A stretch of 64,000 nucleotides of DNA from Anabaena sp. UHCC 0187 (GCF_009712035.1 NZ_VILB01000013.1:309555-373554), one strand, 5' to 3'; shown: positions 9,080 through 17,975, counted from the stretch's first letter. Made by a program: numbers and translations. The notes: generated by a model not told the origin, from the letters alone.

Positions 9080-9104
9080 CACAGAGACGCAGAGGTCACA
9101 GAGG
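9080..9104. repeat. Dispersed CACAGAGACGCAGAGG repeat
   Basis: CACAGAGACGCAGAGG followed by a second CACAGAGG. Related copies appear at 11380-11405 (complement), 14045-14070, 18020-18047 and 21292-21319, so this is a dispersed intergenic repeat family of the genome. Confidence 0.75.
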
Positions 9105-9165
9105 TGGAAAGAAAGGAGATGTGAATATTTTTTGAGGATAGCGTTACTAGGGAATAAGGTCTTTT

Positions 9166-11322
9166 TTAGCCATGATGATCATTTAGAATATTGTAAGCTT
9201 CATTGACTAACCGCATTTTTTCTTGTACCTGTTTTTGCATTTGTGGTTGATTCACAAATAAGTCAGGATGCCATTTTTTTACTAATGTTTTATAAGCTTG
9301 TTTCACTTCCTTAAAAGCAGCAGTAGGTTGTAATCCTAAAACTATATAAGCGCGAGCAATTTCATCTTTTTGCGCTGGTGTTTTTGGCGGATTTTGTGTT
9401 TTTTGATGTGAATTTGGTGATTTCATATTAGCTTTTATTTCTGCTATTTCTTGTTCCATTTCCCAAGCCTGAAATTTTGCTTCTAATTCTGCGGGGTTTG
9501 GTGGTGGGGTATTAACTTTTTGACGCGGAGGTTCTACCTTTGGTGGAGGATTCTGAGGTGCATTTTCTTTGGGAGGTGGATAAACTTGTTGTTTTGGTAT
9601 TTGAGGATTTGCAGATTTAGATTTATCTTGATAAGGTTGATATTTACTGGTGATATTCGCTTTTTTCAACTCTGACAATAATTGATTAAATTGATTTTGC
9701 AATCTTTGTAAATTTTCTCTTTGTTGAATAATTTCCAATGGTTCTTTACTCAGTTCAAAATAAATTACTTTGGCTGCTTTTTGTTGATATGCAGCTAATA
9801 TAGATAAACCTTGATTACTAAAACTAGATAAATAATTTTCAGCCGCAGCTATACAAATTTTAGCAACCTGTTGATTATAAGAATCTTTAACTGACATTTG
9901 ATCTTGCTTTTGCAAGTTTTTATTTAAAATATAGGAAATACTTCCCACCACAGCAGCACCCACAGGACCACCTAATAACCAACCAATACCACCTCCAACA
10001 GCAATGGAACTAGGATCTGTTACATCACTACTATTAAGATTGGTTGGTTTTGCAGGGAGGGTTAATTGAGGTATATTGGGGAAGGGAATTTTTAAATCTT
10101 CTGGACGTTCTGATTTGAAAAAATCATAAGCTTGATACAGCCATTTCATGACAGCAGTTTGTAATTCTGTCAAGTCTTTTTTCAAAGTTTCTGTTTGCCA
10201 AGATTGCAAATTATTTTCAGCCAGTGTAACTGCAATATCAGCTTGATATTTTATCAGTAAGTTAGGTAAAGATAACCAAGTTTCTAATTCATAAATGCTG
10301 GTTTTAAAACCTTGATAAATTAAGTTTTGTGCCTTTTGCTTAATTTCAAGTTTCGATTTTTCTTTATTATCAAAAGTTTGGATTTCCTGAGAAAAGTTAT
10401 AAATTTTATCAACTAATAAAGTTTGCAGTTGAGAAGATATATTTTGCAATCTTGGTAAACGCACATTACCGCAATTTTGCTGTAAAATTCCGACTAGATT
10501 TTGTAAAGCTGTTTCAAAAGCAGCTAAACCGCTACTATTTGCAAGTGCAACATCACCTTTTAATCTAGCGCGTAAAGCGGGTAAAGCATCAACTCGATAT
10601 AAATTACTAAAACCAGGAGGTAAGTCAGCGCGAAAACTTTCAGCTACAAATAATAACCGATTTTGGACTTGTTTTTGTTCTTCTGGTTCAAGTAAATTGA
10701 GAAAATTTGCTACAAAAATAACTGTTTTAATATTTCTATCTAATAACCAATCACGGAGATTTTCTCTTTCTCCTAAAGTCATGAGTTTCCGCGCGTCTAA
10801 TAATTGAATAACTAAATCTGTACCAAATAATCTATCTTTTACTAAATTATCCTGTGCTTCTCTATCATTAGTTCCCGGTAAATCAATAAATTCTATTCCC
10901 GTTTCTAAAAAAGGATGGGGACAAAAAACCTCAACAGAAGCTACATCTTTTCGCATCTGTCTATTACCATCTAAAACCGCAAATTGTTGTAAAATTTCTG
11001 TACCACTGCGATAGATTTCTGTCCCATCTACTAACATAATCCGAGTGCGGACAGTTGTACCATATTTAACGGTAATTGCTGCACCCGTTGTGGGAATTAA
11101 ATCAATCGGTAAGGTACGATTTCCTAACATTGCATTTAGCAAAGTTGACTTACCATGATTAAAAGGTCCAAATACCGCAATCTGAAAGTTAGGATTAGCT
11201 AAATAATCACAAATAGAATTTACATTTTCATATAGTTGGGAACTTTTATCTAAATTCAATACTTTACAAGTGGATTTTAAAGCATCTATTAATTCACTAT
11301 AATGTTGATATTCTTGCTGCAT
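9166..11322 (-). CDS. Dynamin-family GTPase with C-terminal J domain
   Basis: A 718-residue bacterial dynamin-like protein. GTPase motifs: P-loop GPFNHGKST (52-60), switch I PTTGA (77-81), DLPG (147-150). A long helical region follows, with a hydrophobic Gly-rich hairpin (VGGGIGWLLGGPVGAAVVGSISYIL, about 440-465) that could insert in membrane as in other bacterial dynamins. A Pro-rich linker (about 570-615) leads to a J domain in the last 65 residues with the canonical HPD motif (KKWHPDLF). J domains stimulate Hsp70/DnaK, so this protein may recruit DnaK to a membrane-remodelling GTPase. It lies 131 bases downstream of the second dynamin gene on the same strand. Bacterial dynamins often act as pairs. 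Role otherwise unknown. Confidence 0.88.
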   Translation of the reverse strand: MQQEYQHYSELIDALKSTCKVLNLDKSSQLYENVNSICDYLANPNFQIAVFGPFNHGKSTLLNAMLGNRTLPIDLIPTTGAAITVKYGTTVRTRIMLVDGTEIYRSGTEILQQFAVLDGNRQMRKDVASVEVFCPHPFLETGIEFIDLPGTNDREAQDNLVKDRLFGTDLVIQLLDARKLMTLGERENLRDWLLDRNIKTVIFVANFLNLLEPEEQKQVQNRLLFVAESFRADLPPGFSNLYRVDALPALRARLKGDVALANSSGLAAFETALQNLVGILQQNCGNVRLPRLQNISSQLQTLLVDKIYNFSQEIQTFDNKEKSKLEIKQKAQNLIYQGFKTSIYELETWLSLPNLLIKYQADIAVTLAENNLQSWQTETLKKDLTELQTAVMKWLYQAYDFFKSERPEDLKIPFPNIPQLTLPAKPTNLNSSDVTDPSSIAVGGGIGWLLGGPVGAAVVGSISYILNKNLQKQDQMSVKDSYNQQVAKICIAAAENYLSSFSNQGLSILAAYQQKAAKVIYFELSKEPLEIIQQRENLQRLQNQFNQLLSELKKANITSKYQPYQDKSKSANPQIPKQQVYPPPKENAPQNPPPKVEPPRQKVNTPPPNPAELEAKFQAWEMEQEIAEIKANMKSPNSHQKTQNPPKTPAQKDEIARAYIVLGLQPTAAFKEVKQAYKTLVKKWHPDLFVNQPQMQKQVQEKMRLVNEAYNILNDHHG

Positions 11323-11378
11323 GATTATTATTTGTTAATTCGATTTAATAATACTCTTATTTCTCCATTTTCTCATAG

Positions 11379-11447
11379 CTTTGTGCCTCTGCGTCTCTGC
11401 GTGAGAAAAAATATTGTGTTGGGTTTCCTTGCGTCAACCCAACCTAC
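11379..11447. repeat. Two dispersed intergenic repeats between the dynamin genes
   Basis: Contains GTGCCTCTGCGTCTCTGCG (complement of the CAGAGACGCAGAGG family) and then a TGTTGGGTTT...TCAACCCAACCTAC segment that matches the right half of the inverted repeat at 22724-22808. Confidence 0.7.
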
Positions 11448-11453
11448 TTTTTA

Positions 11454-13535
11454 TTAACTGTAATAAGCTAATAGATTACTGTAAGCAGTTTCTATTTTTT
11501 GCAATTGTTGAATGATGTTTTCTTGTAAGTTCTTAAACCGTTTAAATTCACTTTCTCTGTTAATTTCTCGTGTTTTTTTCTGTTGAAGCAGATTATCTAA
11601 TTCTAATTTGCGAGAAGTAATATCATCATTAATGCGTTGACTGACTTCTTTTTCGTAAGTGCTAAAACACTCTTTTACTGCATCATAAACAATGGGAGCT
11701 TGTTCATTTGCTACTTGAGGAAGATATTTAATTAACTCTTTTTTTGTGGTTTTAACTAACTCCTTTCTGGCTTGATCTGCTTGTAAAATTCCTACTCCCA
11801 AACCTAATAAAGCAAAGCCAATTGGACCTAGAAAAATTCCTGTTACTGCGGTAATCATACCACCTACACCAATAACAGTGAAGTAGTTTAAAAGGATGTT
11901 TTTCCAATCAAATCCCGCACCAGCTAAAGCAACACCGGCTAAGTTACCTCTAGATAAAGATAATAAACCCATTGCCCATTTTGCCCAGCCAGGAGAGTTA
12001 TCATCTTCTGTGGTAGTATGGGTGTTAACGTTCACTTTTTGTCCCGTTAATTTTTCGGTGATTTGATTGGTAACTTGATTGTAAGATGCACCATATTGAG
12101 CAGCAGAATTAGATAATTCTTTAAAGGCTGCATTCATGTCTTTTTCAGCATTTAATGTCCAAGCAGAAAATTTATCTGTGATATATTGTTCAAAGGCCTT
12201 TTGAAGTGCGATGTTAAAAGCGTCTCGTTTTCCACTACTCAAGAAGTCTAATAAATTTAATTCTGGTTGATAGCGCAAGAAATCATTTTCAAAGGTATTA
12301 CCTAGATTTAAAACGTAGCTGCGGAAAGATTCGGAAATTCCTCGCGCTTGGTTATCTCTAGTATTGATAATTTCTTTTTGAAATTGATCACGAATTTGAT
12401 TGAGTTTGGTAAATTCAGGTTCAACTGAATCAATGCGTTTTTTCAATTCATCTACATCTTGATCTAGTAAAGGAATGCGTCTTTCAATAGCTTCATAAGT
12501 ATGATTTACCGCTTGTCTAGCTAAGGTTCTGACTTGACGTAATTCAGCGATCGCTCTTTCCCTCGTCAGAAAGGTATTTAACGCCCCCATAAACTCAGGA
12601 AACCCAGTTTTACTTAAATCAGCTTGGGGATTTTTTAATCTGCGTCTCAAGGCTTGAATTGAAGAAAGTTCAAACACTCTTTCATCATAAATATCTTGTC
12701 CATCTACATAACAATATTCAGCTAAATTAGCTTTAAATACTTGTCTGAGTCTAGTTTCTGCTGCTGTTAATTCCTCAATATCATCAGGATCAATTAATGA
12801 TTCTTTTACCTGATCCCAAGCATTGACTAAAAAGAAAACCGATAAACCCCGTCCCTTGATATAATTCTCTAAATACCGTCTTTCCCCTAAAGTACAAGGT
12901 TGAGAAGCCCGCATCACAAATAAAATTGCATGACAGTTATTCACATACCCTAAAGATAACTCATTCCGGGCTTCTGTATCATTCAAACCTGGACTATCAA
13001 CAATTTCAATCCCCTTTTCAAGTAAAGTCAAAGGATACTCAACCACAGCATAATCAACATCAGGAAATGCCTGTTTTTGTTCCTGTTCTAACTTCTTCGC
13101 TTCTGCCGGATCAATGGTATATTTATATTTAAAGCTTTGAAAATCTAGCTGTTGGGGACTTTTACCATCATTGAAATGAATAGTAACTTTCTTTTCTGCT
13201 CCATAGCGTAAAATTGTTAATACTGCGGTACAGGGATTTACGTCACTGGGTAATAAATTCTCACCAATTAAGGCATTGAGAAATGTACTTTTACCCCGTT
13301 TCATATCCCCTAAAACTAACAGCCGAAAAACACCATTCTTGAGATTTTTACTAGCGGCTGTAATGTCTTCAATATCTCTGGTTAAACTTAGTTTTCCCGA
13401 AGAATTATCTCCAGCCAATTCTGCTTGATTAATCGTATCGGCGATTTTACTTAAACAAATAGCAATTTCCGAACGAACTTGAGAAACCCGTTCTAAATCA
13501 TTGATAAATTGGTCAGTTCCCACTTGATAACTCAT
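11454..13535 (-). CDS. Bacterial dynamin-like protein, BDLP1 orthologue
   Basis: A 693-residue GTPase, the same length as the structurally characterised Nostoc punctiforme BDLP and, from memory, very similar along its whole length. P-loop GDMKRGKST (76-84, with Lys82), threonine of switch I in NPCTAVL, DSPG, and NAWD as the base-recognition motif. Long helices form neck and trunk. A hydrophobic paddle region (GVALAGAGFD ... LGPIGFALLGLGVG) mediates membrane insertion. It hydrolyses GTP and tubulates or remodels membrane. It is preceded by a 101-residue membrane protein gene (13548-13853), 12 bases apart, and followed by a second dynamin with a J domain. This suggests one transcription unit read leftward. 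Confidence 0.95.
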   Translation of the reverse strand: MSYQVGTDQFINDLERVSQVRSEIAICLSKIADTINQAELAGDNSSGKLSLTRDIEDITAASKNLKNGVFRLLVLGDMKRGKSTFLNALIGENLLPSDVNPCTAVLTILRYGAEKKVTIHFNDGKSPQQLDFQSFKYKYTIDPAEAKKLEQEQKQAFPDVDYAVVEYPLTLLEKGIEIVDSPGLNDTEARNELSLGYVNNCHAILFVMRASQPCTLGERRYLENYIKGRGLSVFFLVNAWDQVKESLIDPDDIEELTAAETRLRQVFKANLAEYCYVDGQDIYDERVFELSSIQALRRRLKNPQADLSKTGFPEFMGALNTFLTRERAIAELRQVRTLARQAVNHTYEAIERRIPLLDQDVDELKKRIDSVEPEFTKLNQIRDQFQKEIINTRDNQARGISESFRSYVLNLGNTFENDFLRYQPELNLLDFLSSGKRDAFNIALQKAFEQYITDKFSAWTLNAEKDMNAAFKELSNSAAQYGASYNQVTNQITEKLTGQKVNVNTHTTTEDDNSPGWAKWAMGLLSLSRGNLAGVALAGAGFDWKNILLNYFTVIGVGGMITAVTGIFLGPIGFALLGLGVGILQADQARKELVKTTKKELIKYLPQVANEQAPIVYDAVKECFSTYEKEVSQRINDDITSRKLELDNLLQQKKTREINRESEFKRFKNLQENIIQQLQKIETAYSNLLAYYS

Positions 13536-13547
13536 GATGTTTATACT

Positions 13548-13853
13548 TTATTTAGAGTTCTTAATTTGCGATTCCAAGAAAAGCTTATAAACTAAAAAAG
13601 CCAAAGCCCCAAAAATCACAATTCCCGCTAAAGCTGAAGCCACTCGCACTGCAACTATAGTTGCAACAGCCAAACCAAAAAGTTTTCCACCGAGAATTAC
13701 TTTTCTTAACCAAGGTTTTTGGGATTGTTCGGGTTGATGTTTCTGAGTTTGATAAAAAGGTGCATCAATAGAGTGGATTTGATCATCCATTTCTCGCAGT
13801 CGCTTTTCTACCTGACGTTGAATGTCTTGATTATGTTCATCGGGGGATTTCAT
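13548..13853 (-). CDS. Small membrane protein upstream of the dynamin pair
   Basis: A 101-residue protein with a hydrophilic N-terminus (MKSPDEHNQDIQRQVEKRL), a basic stretch (KPWLRKVILGGK) and a hydrophobic region of two possible helices (about 60-92, GLAVATIVAVRVASALAGIV). No known domain. It ends 12 bases before the BDLP start on the same strand and is probably co-transcribed with it. A membrane anchor or partner for the dynamins is an inference from position only. Confidence 0.7.
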   Translation of the reverse strand: MKSPDEHNQDIQRQVEKRLREMDDQIHSIDAPFYQTQKHQPEQSQKPWLRKVILGGKLFGLAVATIVAVRVASALAGIVIFGALAFLVYKLFLESQIKNSK

Positions 13854-14014
13854 TAGCGTCCACCTTATTTATGACATCATTTAATATATTGTATGATAAC
13901 TTACGCACGGAAATAAACAGAGCAATATTAACATTGCTGCATTTAGTTTAAATCCAATCTTTTGTACTTGCTTTTCGGAAATTGTCGGTAAAAAGATCGC
14001 ACTAAAATTGAGAT

Positions 14015-14122
14015 TATAGCAATTTTAATGTATTTCTTCCTTAGCGTCTTTGCTCCTTAGCGTCTCTGCGCGAAACAAAATTACATAAAAATGTCAAAAT
14101 TTGATAGCGAAGCGCTGCTATA
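14015..14122. mobile_element. MITE-like palindromic element with TATAGCA ends
   Basis: A 108-bp element beginning TATAGCA and ending TGCTATA, with weaker complementarity further in (TTTTAATGTA near the left end, TACATAAAAATG near the right). The centre carries the CGTCTCTGCG dispersed motif. Same ends and same core as the element at 17976-18087, so they look like members of one non-autonomous family. It lies 33 bases upstream of cysK. Confidence 0.55.
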
Positions 14123-14154
14123 AGTAGATCGGGAAGAACTCAGGTAAATTCAAC

Positions 14155-15129
14155 ATGGATATCAAAAATGGATTTGTCGGCACGATTGGCAATACACCAC
14201 TGATTCGCTTAAACAGTTTTAGTGAAGAAACAGGTTGTGAAATCTTGGCCAAAGCGGAATATCTGAACCCTGGTGGTTCTGTGAAAGATCGGGCTGCGCT
14301 TTATATCATCGAAGATGCAGAAAAAAAAGGACTCCTCAAACCCGGTGGTACAGTAGTCGAAGGAACAGCGGGAAATACGGGAATTGGACTAGCACATATT
14401 TGCAACGTCAAAGGTTACAAATGCTTGATAATTATTCCCAATACCCAATCCCAAGAAAAAATAGATGCTTTGACTACCTTGGGTGCAGAAGTTCGTCCTA
14501 TTCCTGCCGTACCTTACAAAGATCCGAATAATTACGTCAAGCTATCTGGTAGAATTGCGGCGGAAATGGAAAACGCCATTTGGGCTAATCAGTTTGATAA
14601 TTTAGCCAATCGTGTTGCCCATTATGAAACCACAGGTAGAGAGATTTGGCAACAGACCGATGGTAAAATTGATGGCTGGGTAGCGGCGACTGGTACGGGT
14701 GGTACTTATGCTGGTGTGGCTATGTACCTAAAGGAACAAAATCCGGGCGTTAAATGTGTTGTGGCTGACCCTTTGGGTAGTGGACTATACAGCTATATCA
14801 AAACTGGTGAAATCAAAATGGTTGGTAATTCCATTACTGAAGGGATTGGTAATAGTCGCATTACCGCCAATATGGAAGGCGCACCGGTTGATGATGCTAT
14901 CCAAATTGATGATCCAGAAGCCTTACGAGTTGTTTATCAATTATTAAGAAAAGATGGTTTATTAATGGGTGGTTCAACGGGAATTAATGTCGGTGCGGCT
15001 GTGGCTTTAGCTAAACAATTGGGACCAGGACATACTATTGTTACTATTTTATGTGACAGTGGTTCTCGCTATCAATCACGGATATTTAATCGTGAATGGT
15101 TAGCAAGTAAAGGATTAGTGATCAATTAG
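14155..15129 (+). CDS. cysK: Cysteine synthase A (O-acetylserine sulfhydrylase)
   Basis: A 324-residue PLP enzyme that makes L-cysteine from O-acetylserine and sulfide in the cytoplasm. The PLP lysine lies in NPGGSVKDRAA, the substrate-binding loop is EGTAGNTGIGLA, the phosphate-binding Gly-rich loop is ATGTGGTYAG, and the C-terminal serine near the PLP nitrogen is in LCDSGSRY. Length and motifs fit the cyanobacterial CysK group; cystathionine beta-synthase is excluded because there is no extra C-terminal domain. Monocistronic, with a hairpin 13 bases after the stop. A MITE-like element lies in its upstream region and could affect its promoter. Confidence 0.93.
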   Translation: MDIKNGFVGTIGNTPLIRLNSFSEETGCEILAKAEYLNPGGSVKDRAALYIIEDAEKKGLLKPGGTVVEGTAGNTGIGLAHICNVKGYKCLIIIPNTQSQEKIDALTTLGAEVRPIPAVPYKDPNNYVKLSGRIAAEMENAIWANQFDNLANRVAHYETTGREIWQQTDGKIDGWVAATGTGGTYAGVAMYLKEQNPGVKCVVADPLGSGLYSYIKTGEIKMVGNSITEGIGNSRITANMEGAPVDDAIQIDDPEALRVVYQLLRKDGLLMGGSTGINVGAAVALAKQLGPGHTIVTILCDSGSRYQSRIFNREWLASKGLVIN

Positions 15130-15142
15130 GAGTTTTTTATCT

Positions 15143-15164
15143 ATCGCCACATAATAGTGGCGAT
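15143..15164. terminator. Hairpin downstream of cysK
   Basis: Perfect 8-bp stem ATCGCCAC (15143-15150) / GTGGCGAT (15157-15164), 6-nt loop. No T-run follows, so it may stabilise the mRNA end rather than terminate. Confidence 0.4.
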
Positions 15165-15256
15165 GTTCAACATCTGTCAACAGTTATTGCTTATCGAAAT
15201 GATATAATCAGAATTGTTCCCGTTTATTGTTTTCTTAATTAAGAGGTCAATCCGTC

Positions 15257-15478
15257 ATGGAAAAAATAGAACTTGAATTAGATAGACTCACTTTTGAACG
15301 GGCAAAAACTATTGCAATTGTTAATCAGTCAACATTATCAGAACTGATTACTCAAGTAATTGAACGTTTAGCAGAAATACAAGCAAAAAAAGATCCCTTA
15401 ATGGGATTATATGCGGATGTTCCAGAAATCGTTGATGAAATTGTCGTTGAAGCAATGGAAAAAAGAGGATATAGCTGA
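15257..15478 (+). CDS. VapB-type antitoxin
   Basis: A 73-residue acidic protein. The N-terminal part (MEKIELELDRLTFERAKTIA) suits a ribbon-helix-helix DNA-binding fold, and the C-terminal tail (DPLMGLYADVPEIVDEIVVE) is the type that wraps the toxin active site in cyanobacterial VapBC pairs. It ends 4 bases before the PIN-domain gene, the usual antitoxin-first order. It would neutralise the toxin and autorepress the operon. Confidence 0.75.
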   Translation: MEKIELELDRLTFERAKTIAIVNQSTLSELITQVIERLAEIQAKKDPLMGLYADVPEIVDEIVVEAMEKRGYS

Positions 15479-15482
15479 TAAA

Positions 15483-15911
15483 ATGAATAAAGTAGAGAAA
15501 TCCCTACTTGATACTGATATTCTTTCAGAAATTATTAAACGGGCAAATCCTCAGATTATTGCCAAAGCCGATATTTACTTAAGCCAGTTTGAGAAATACA
15601 CAATTTCTGCAATTACAGTGATGGAAATTGTGGAAGGATGGCAGAAACGCCAGCAAAAAGAACGTCTTCAGCAATTTTTAAACATCCTAATTTCACAGGA
15701 AATATTATCTTTTGATTTGACAGCTTCTGTATTAGCCGGAAAAATTTATGCTGATTTAGAAATAACAGGAAAAAGAATTGGTTATCCTGATTGCATGATT
15801 GCTGCTATTGCTATCAGTCATAATCTTACTTTAGTGACAGGTAATTTATCTCATTATCAAAGAATTCAAGATTTAGGTTATTCGCTAATACTAGATAACT
15901 GGCGTTTATAG
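15483..15911 (+). CDS. vapC: VapC-type PIN-domain ribonuclease toxin
   Basis: A 142-residue PIN-domain protein, usual VapC length. Acidic catalytic residues are visible: LLDTDILSE near the N-terminus, the Glu in VMEIVEGW, and the Asp in GYPDCMIAAIA; the last motif reads LVTGNLSHYQRI. Known VapC proteins are Mg-dependent RNases that cut tRNA or rRNA. The ATG at 15483 is chosen because it follows the antitoxin stop by 4 bases and starts the PIN fold directly. The toxin appears intact. Confidence 0.85.
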   Translation: MNKVEKSLLDTDILSEIIKRANPQIIAKADIYLSQFEKYTISAITVMEIVEGWQKRQQKERLQQFLNILISQEILSFDLTASVLAGKIYADLEITGKRIGYPDCMIAAIAISHNLTLVTGNLSHYQRIQDLGYSLILDNWRL

Positions 15912-15916
15912 TCAAA

Positions 15917-16246
15917 ATGGTAATGGATGAATTAATATCAAATATCCCAAACCAGGAACAACCTCTTCCTATTTGTGTCCAAGTATGTCAACATCGTACT
16001 TGTAGAAAACAAGGTGCGGAGGAAGTATTAGCTGCTTTACAAGCTTTCCCCATACCTAATGTGACAGTTACAGCTACTGGCTGCTTAGGTCAATGTGGTA
16101 ATGGTCCAATGGTGCTAGTCTTACCAGAAATGGTCTGGTATTGTCGGGTTTTACCCCAAGAAATACCCCGACTGGTAGAACAACATTTATTAAGTGGTCA
16201 AAGAGTCAAGAAAATGCTTTATTATCGGTTTCATCCCCACGGGTAA
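15917..16246 (+). CDS. 2Fe-2S thioredoxin-like ferredoxin-domain protein
   Basis: A 109-residue protein of the (2Fe-2S) ferredoxin domain family with a thioredoxin-like fold. Cluster cysteines lie in VCQHRTCRKQGA and in ATGCLGQCGNGP, the spacing of NuoE/HoxE-type or Shethna-like small ferredoxins. Cyanobacteria carry several such small proteins of unclear partner. A second in-frame ATG lies two codons in (15923). It starts 5 bases after the toxin stop and is followed by a DUF5331 gene, but functional linkage to either is not evident. Confidence 0.8.
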   Translation: MVMDELISNIPNQEQPLPICVQVCQHRTCRKQGAEEVLAALQAFPIPNVTVTATGCLGQCGNGPMVLVLPEMVWYCRVLPQEIPRLVEQHLLSGQRVKKMLYYRFHPHG

Positions 16247-16302
16247 AACTAACTAAAAATATATCAATTCTGTAATTTGGTGCAAAGACAGTGAGGGAAT
16301 GA

Positions 16303-16950
16303 ATGGATATTCAGCATCTACGTCAATCATTAAAAATCAAGTGGCTAAGTTATTACGAACAAAATCGTTCTTGGCTCGTAAAAATGCGAATTTGGAAAGA
16401 TTATGATGGTATCCGCCGTCCTTCTTCTGGTTACATTATCGCAACTTTATCTACTTTAGAACCAGAGTTAAAAAAAATCCTGCCTTTCATTTTGGATTTA
16501 AATAATGATCCTGATCAAATAATTGCGGCTTTGGGTTTGCATTTCAATCCTGAACAGGAGTTAAATATCCTAAAATCTCAGCATTCTACGGCGAAAAATG
16601 AGATTGTTAGTACCTCTCCTGCTCATATACCTTTGAGAGATTCACCTATACCGAAAGAACGCAAACAGGTGTTATTGAAAATGACTACAGGTGTTTCCGT
16701 AGTTGCAGTAGCCACTCCCGTTAATTACCATTCTTCAGTTAAGCTACCTGTAGTCATGGAAAGGGAAGAAATAGAGAAGCGATTGATAAATACTGCAATT
16801 CCCAGACCGAATATTCTCCCTGTTTCATCTACCCGTAGGAGTATGTTTCCTTCTTGGATAGATGAGTTATGTCCAGGTAGAGGGGATAGGGAAATGAATA
16901 AACCAATTACCCATTACTCAATGGATATTCGTGAGAGACAAAGGGAATAG
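16303..16950 (+). CDS. DUF5331-like cyanobacterial protein
   Basis: A 215-residue protein with a conserved-looking N-terminal half (LRQSLKIKWLSYYEQNRSW, then IRRPSSGYIIATLSTLEPEL and LDLNNDPDQIIAALGLHFNP), which I recognise as the cyanobacterial DUF5331 domain. The C-terminal half is low in conservation signals, Pro/Arg-rich, and ends MDIRERQRE. Its last 44 bases overlap the end of the convergent ygfZ-like gene. Function unknown. Confidence 0.7.
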   Translation: MDIQHLRQSLKIKWLSYYEQNRSWLVKMRIWKDYDGIRRPSSGYIIATLSTLEPELKKILPFILDLNNDPDQIIAALGLHFNPEQELNILKSQHSTAKNEIVSTSPAHIPLRDSPIPKERKQVLLKMTTGVSVVAVATPVNYHSSVKLPVVMEREEIEKRLINTAIPRPNILPVSSTRRSMFPSWIDELCPGRGDREMNKPITHYSMDIRERQRE

Positions 16951-17899
16951 AGACTATTTCTCCTTCTGTTTCTCCAACTTGCACTTTTAAGCCCACTCCA
17001 CCGGCTTTACTCCTGATGTAACCTAGTCCAAAATGACCATCAGGAGTGTTTGTATAACTGGTGAGTTTACCTACTTTTTCTTCCCCAATGGTGATTATTG
17101 TTTCTGGTTCAGCAGCAGCATTGAGACGAATACCCCAAAGGTATTGTTTTACACCTTTGTATGTATTTAATCTGGCAATGGTTTCTTGACCGATATAACA
17201 ACCTTTAGTAAAGGAAACTGTTTGCCATAAACCAACTTCTAAAGGGTTATAATCATCCGTGAGTTCTAAATCTGGAGCGGGACGACCTTGTAATATTCGT
17301 AACATCTCCCAGCCGCGATCGCTCAATTCTACAGCCCCCAATCCCAGTATTTTCTCCCACCATGTTTGTTTTTCTGCAACTGGTAAAATTAGAGTATATC
17401 CAGGTGCAGCCAAGCCGCTACCCACTGCAAACATCACCCCATCCACTAAAATATGATTACCATAGGGTTGACCAATTAGCTCACCAGCCCCCAATTTTTC
17501 GGCAATAGCATGACTTTGGGGTCCAATTAGGCTCAAAGTTGCCATTTCCTCAGTTACATCAGTTAATTTGACTTTATCTGCAAAGAAGATATAACGATCT
17601 AACCATGCCATAAGTACCTGACGACGGTTAGGGGAAACTAACAGTAAAACAGCATCATCTAATACATATCCAGTCACTAAATCAATTGTCCGGGCGGTAG
17701 ATGTCACCATGACGGTATCACAGCCCTGACCGGGTTTGAGGGATTGAAAATCATTTGTACTTTGATTGTGTAAAAAACGCAGACGATCATCGTCAGAAAC
17801 ACGGATAAGCCCCCAATGGGAGCGATCGCTTACTGCTACCCCTTCCCGTACCGATTGGATAGCATTTACATCTTTAGTATCAATTGCAGATGTTAACAT
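16907..17899 (-). CDS. ygfZ: Folate-binding protein YgfZ/IBA57 family
   Basis: A 330-residue aminomethyltransferase-fold protein. The family signature KGCYIGQE is present (in SFTKGCYIGQETIARL) with the catalytic Cys. YgfZ/IBA57 proteins use tetrahydrofolate and support maturation or repair of certain iron-sulfur enzymes. The N-terminal region (SVREGVAVSDRSHWGLIRVSDDDRLRFLHNQ) fits GcvT-like proteins, but the protein is shorter than GcvT and lacks glycine-cleavage context. The 3' end overlaps the convergent DUF5331 gene by 44 bases. Confidence 0.9.
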   Translation of the reverse strand: MLTSAIDTKDVNAIQSVREGVAVSDRSHWGLIRVSDDDRLRFLHNQSTNDFQSLKPGQGCDTVMVTSTARTIDLVTGYVLDDAVLLLVSPNRRQVLMAWLDRYIFFADKVKLTDVTEEMATLSLIGPQSHAIAEKLGAGELIGQPYGNHILVDGVMFAVGSGLAAPGYTLILPVAEKQTWWEKILGLGAVELSDRGWEMLRILQGRPAPDLELTDDYNPLEVGLWQTVSFTKGCYIGQETIARLNTYKGVKQYLWGIRLNAAAEPETIITIGEEKVGKLTSYTNTPDGHFGLGYIRSKAGGVGLKVQVGETEGEIVSIPFVSHEYPLSNG

Positions 17900-17975
17900 A
17901 GTGGTGCAAAATGCGTTAATTTGAATATGATCTGATGAGATTTTACCAGGTTATTTAAGTGTTGTCTAATTGAAC

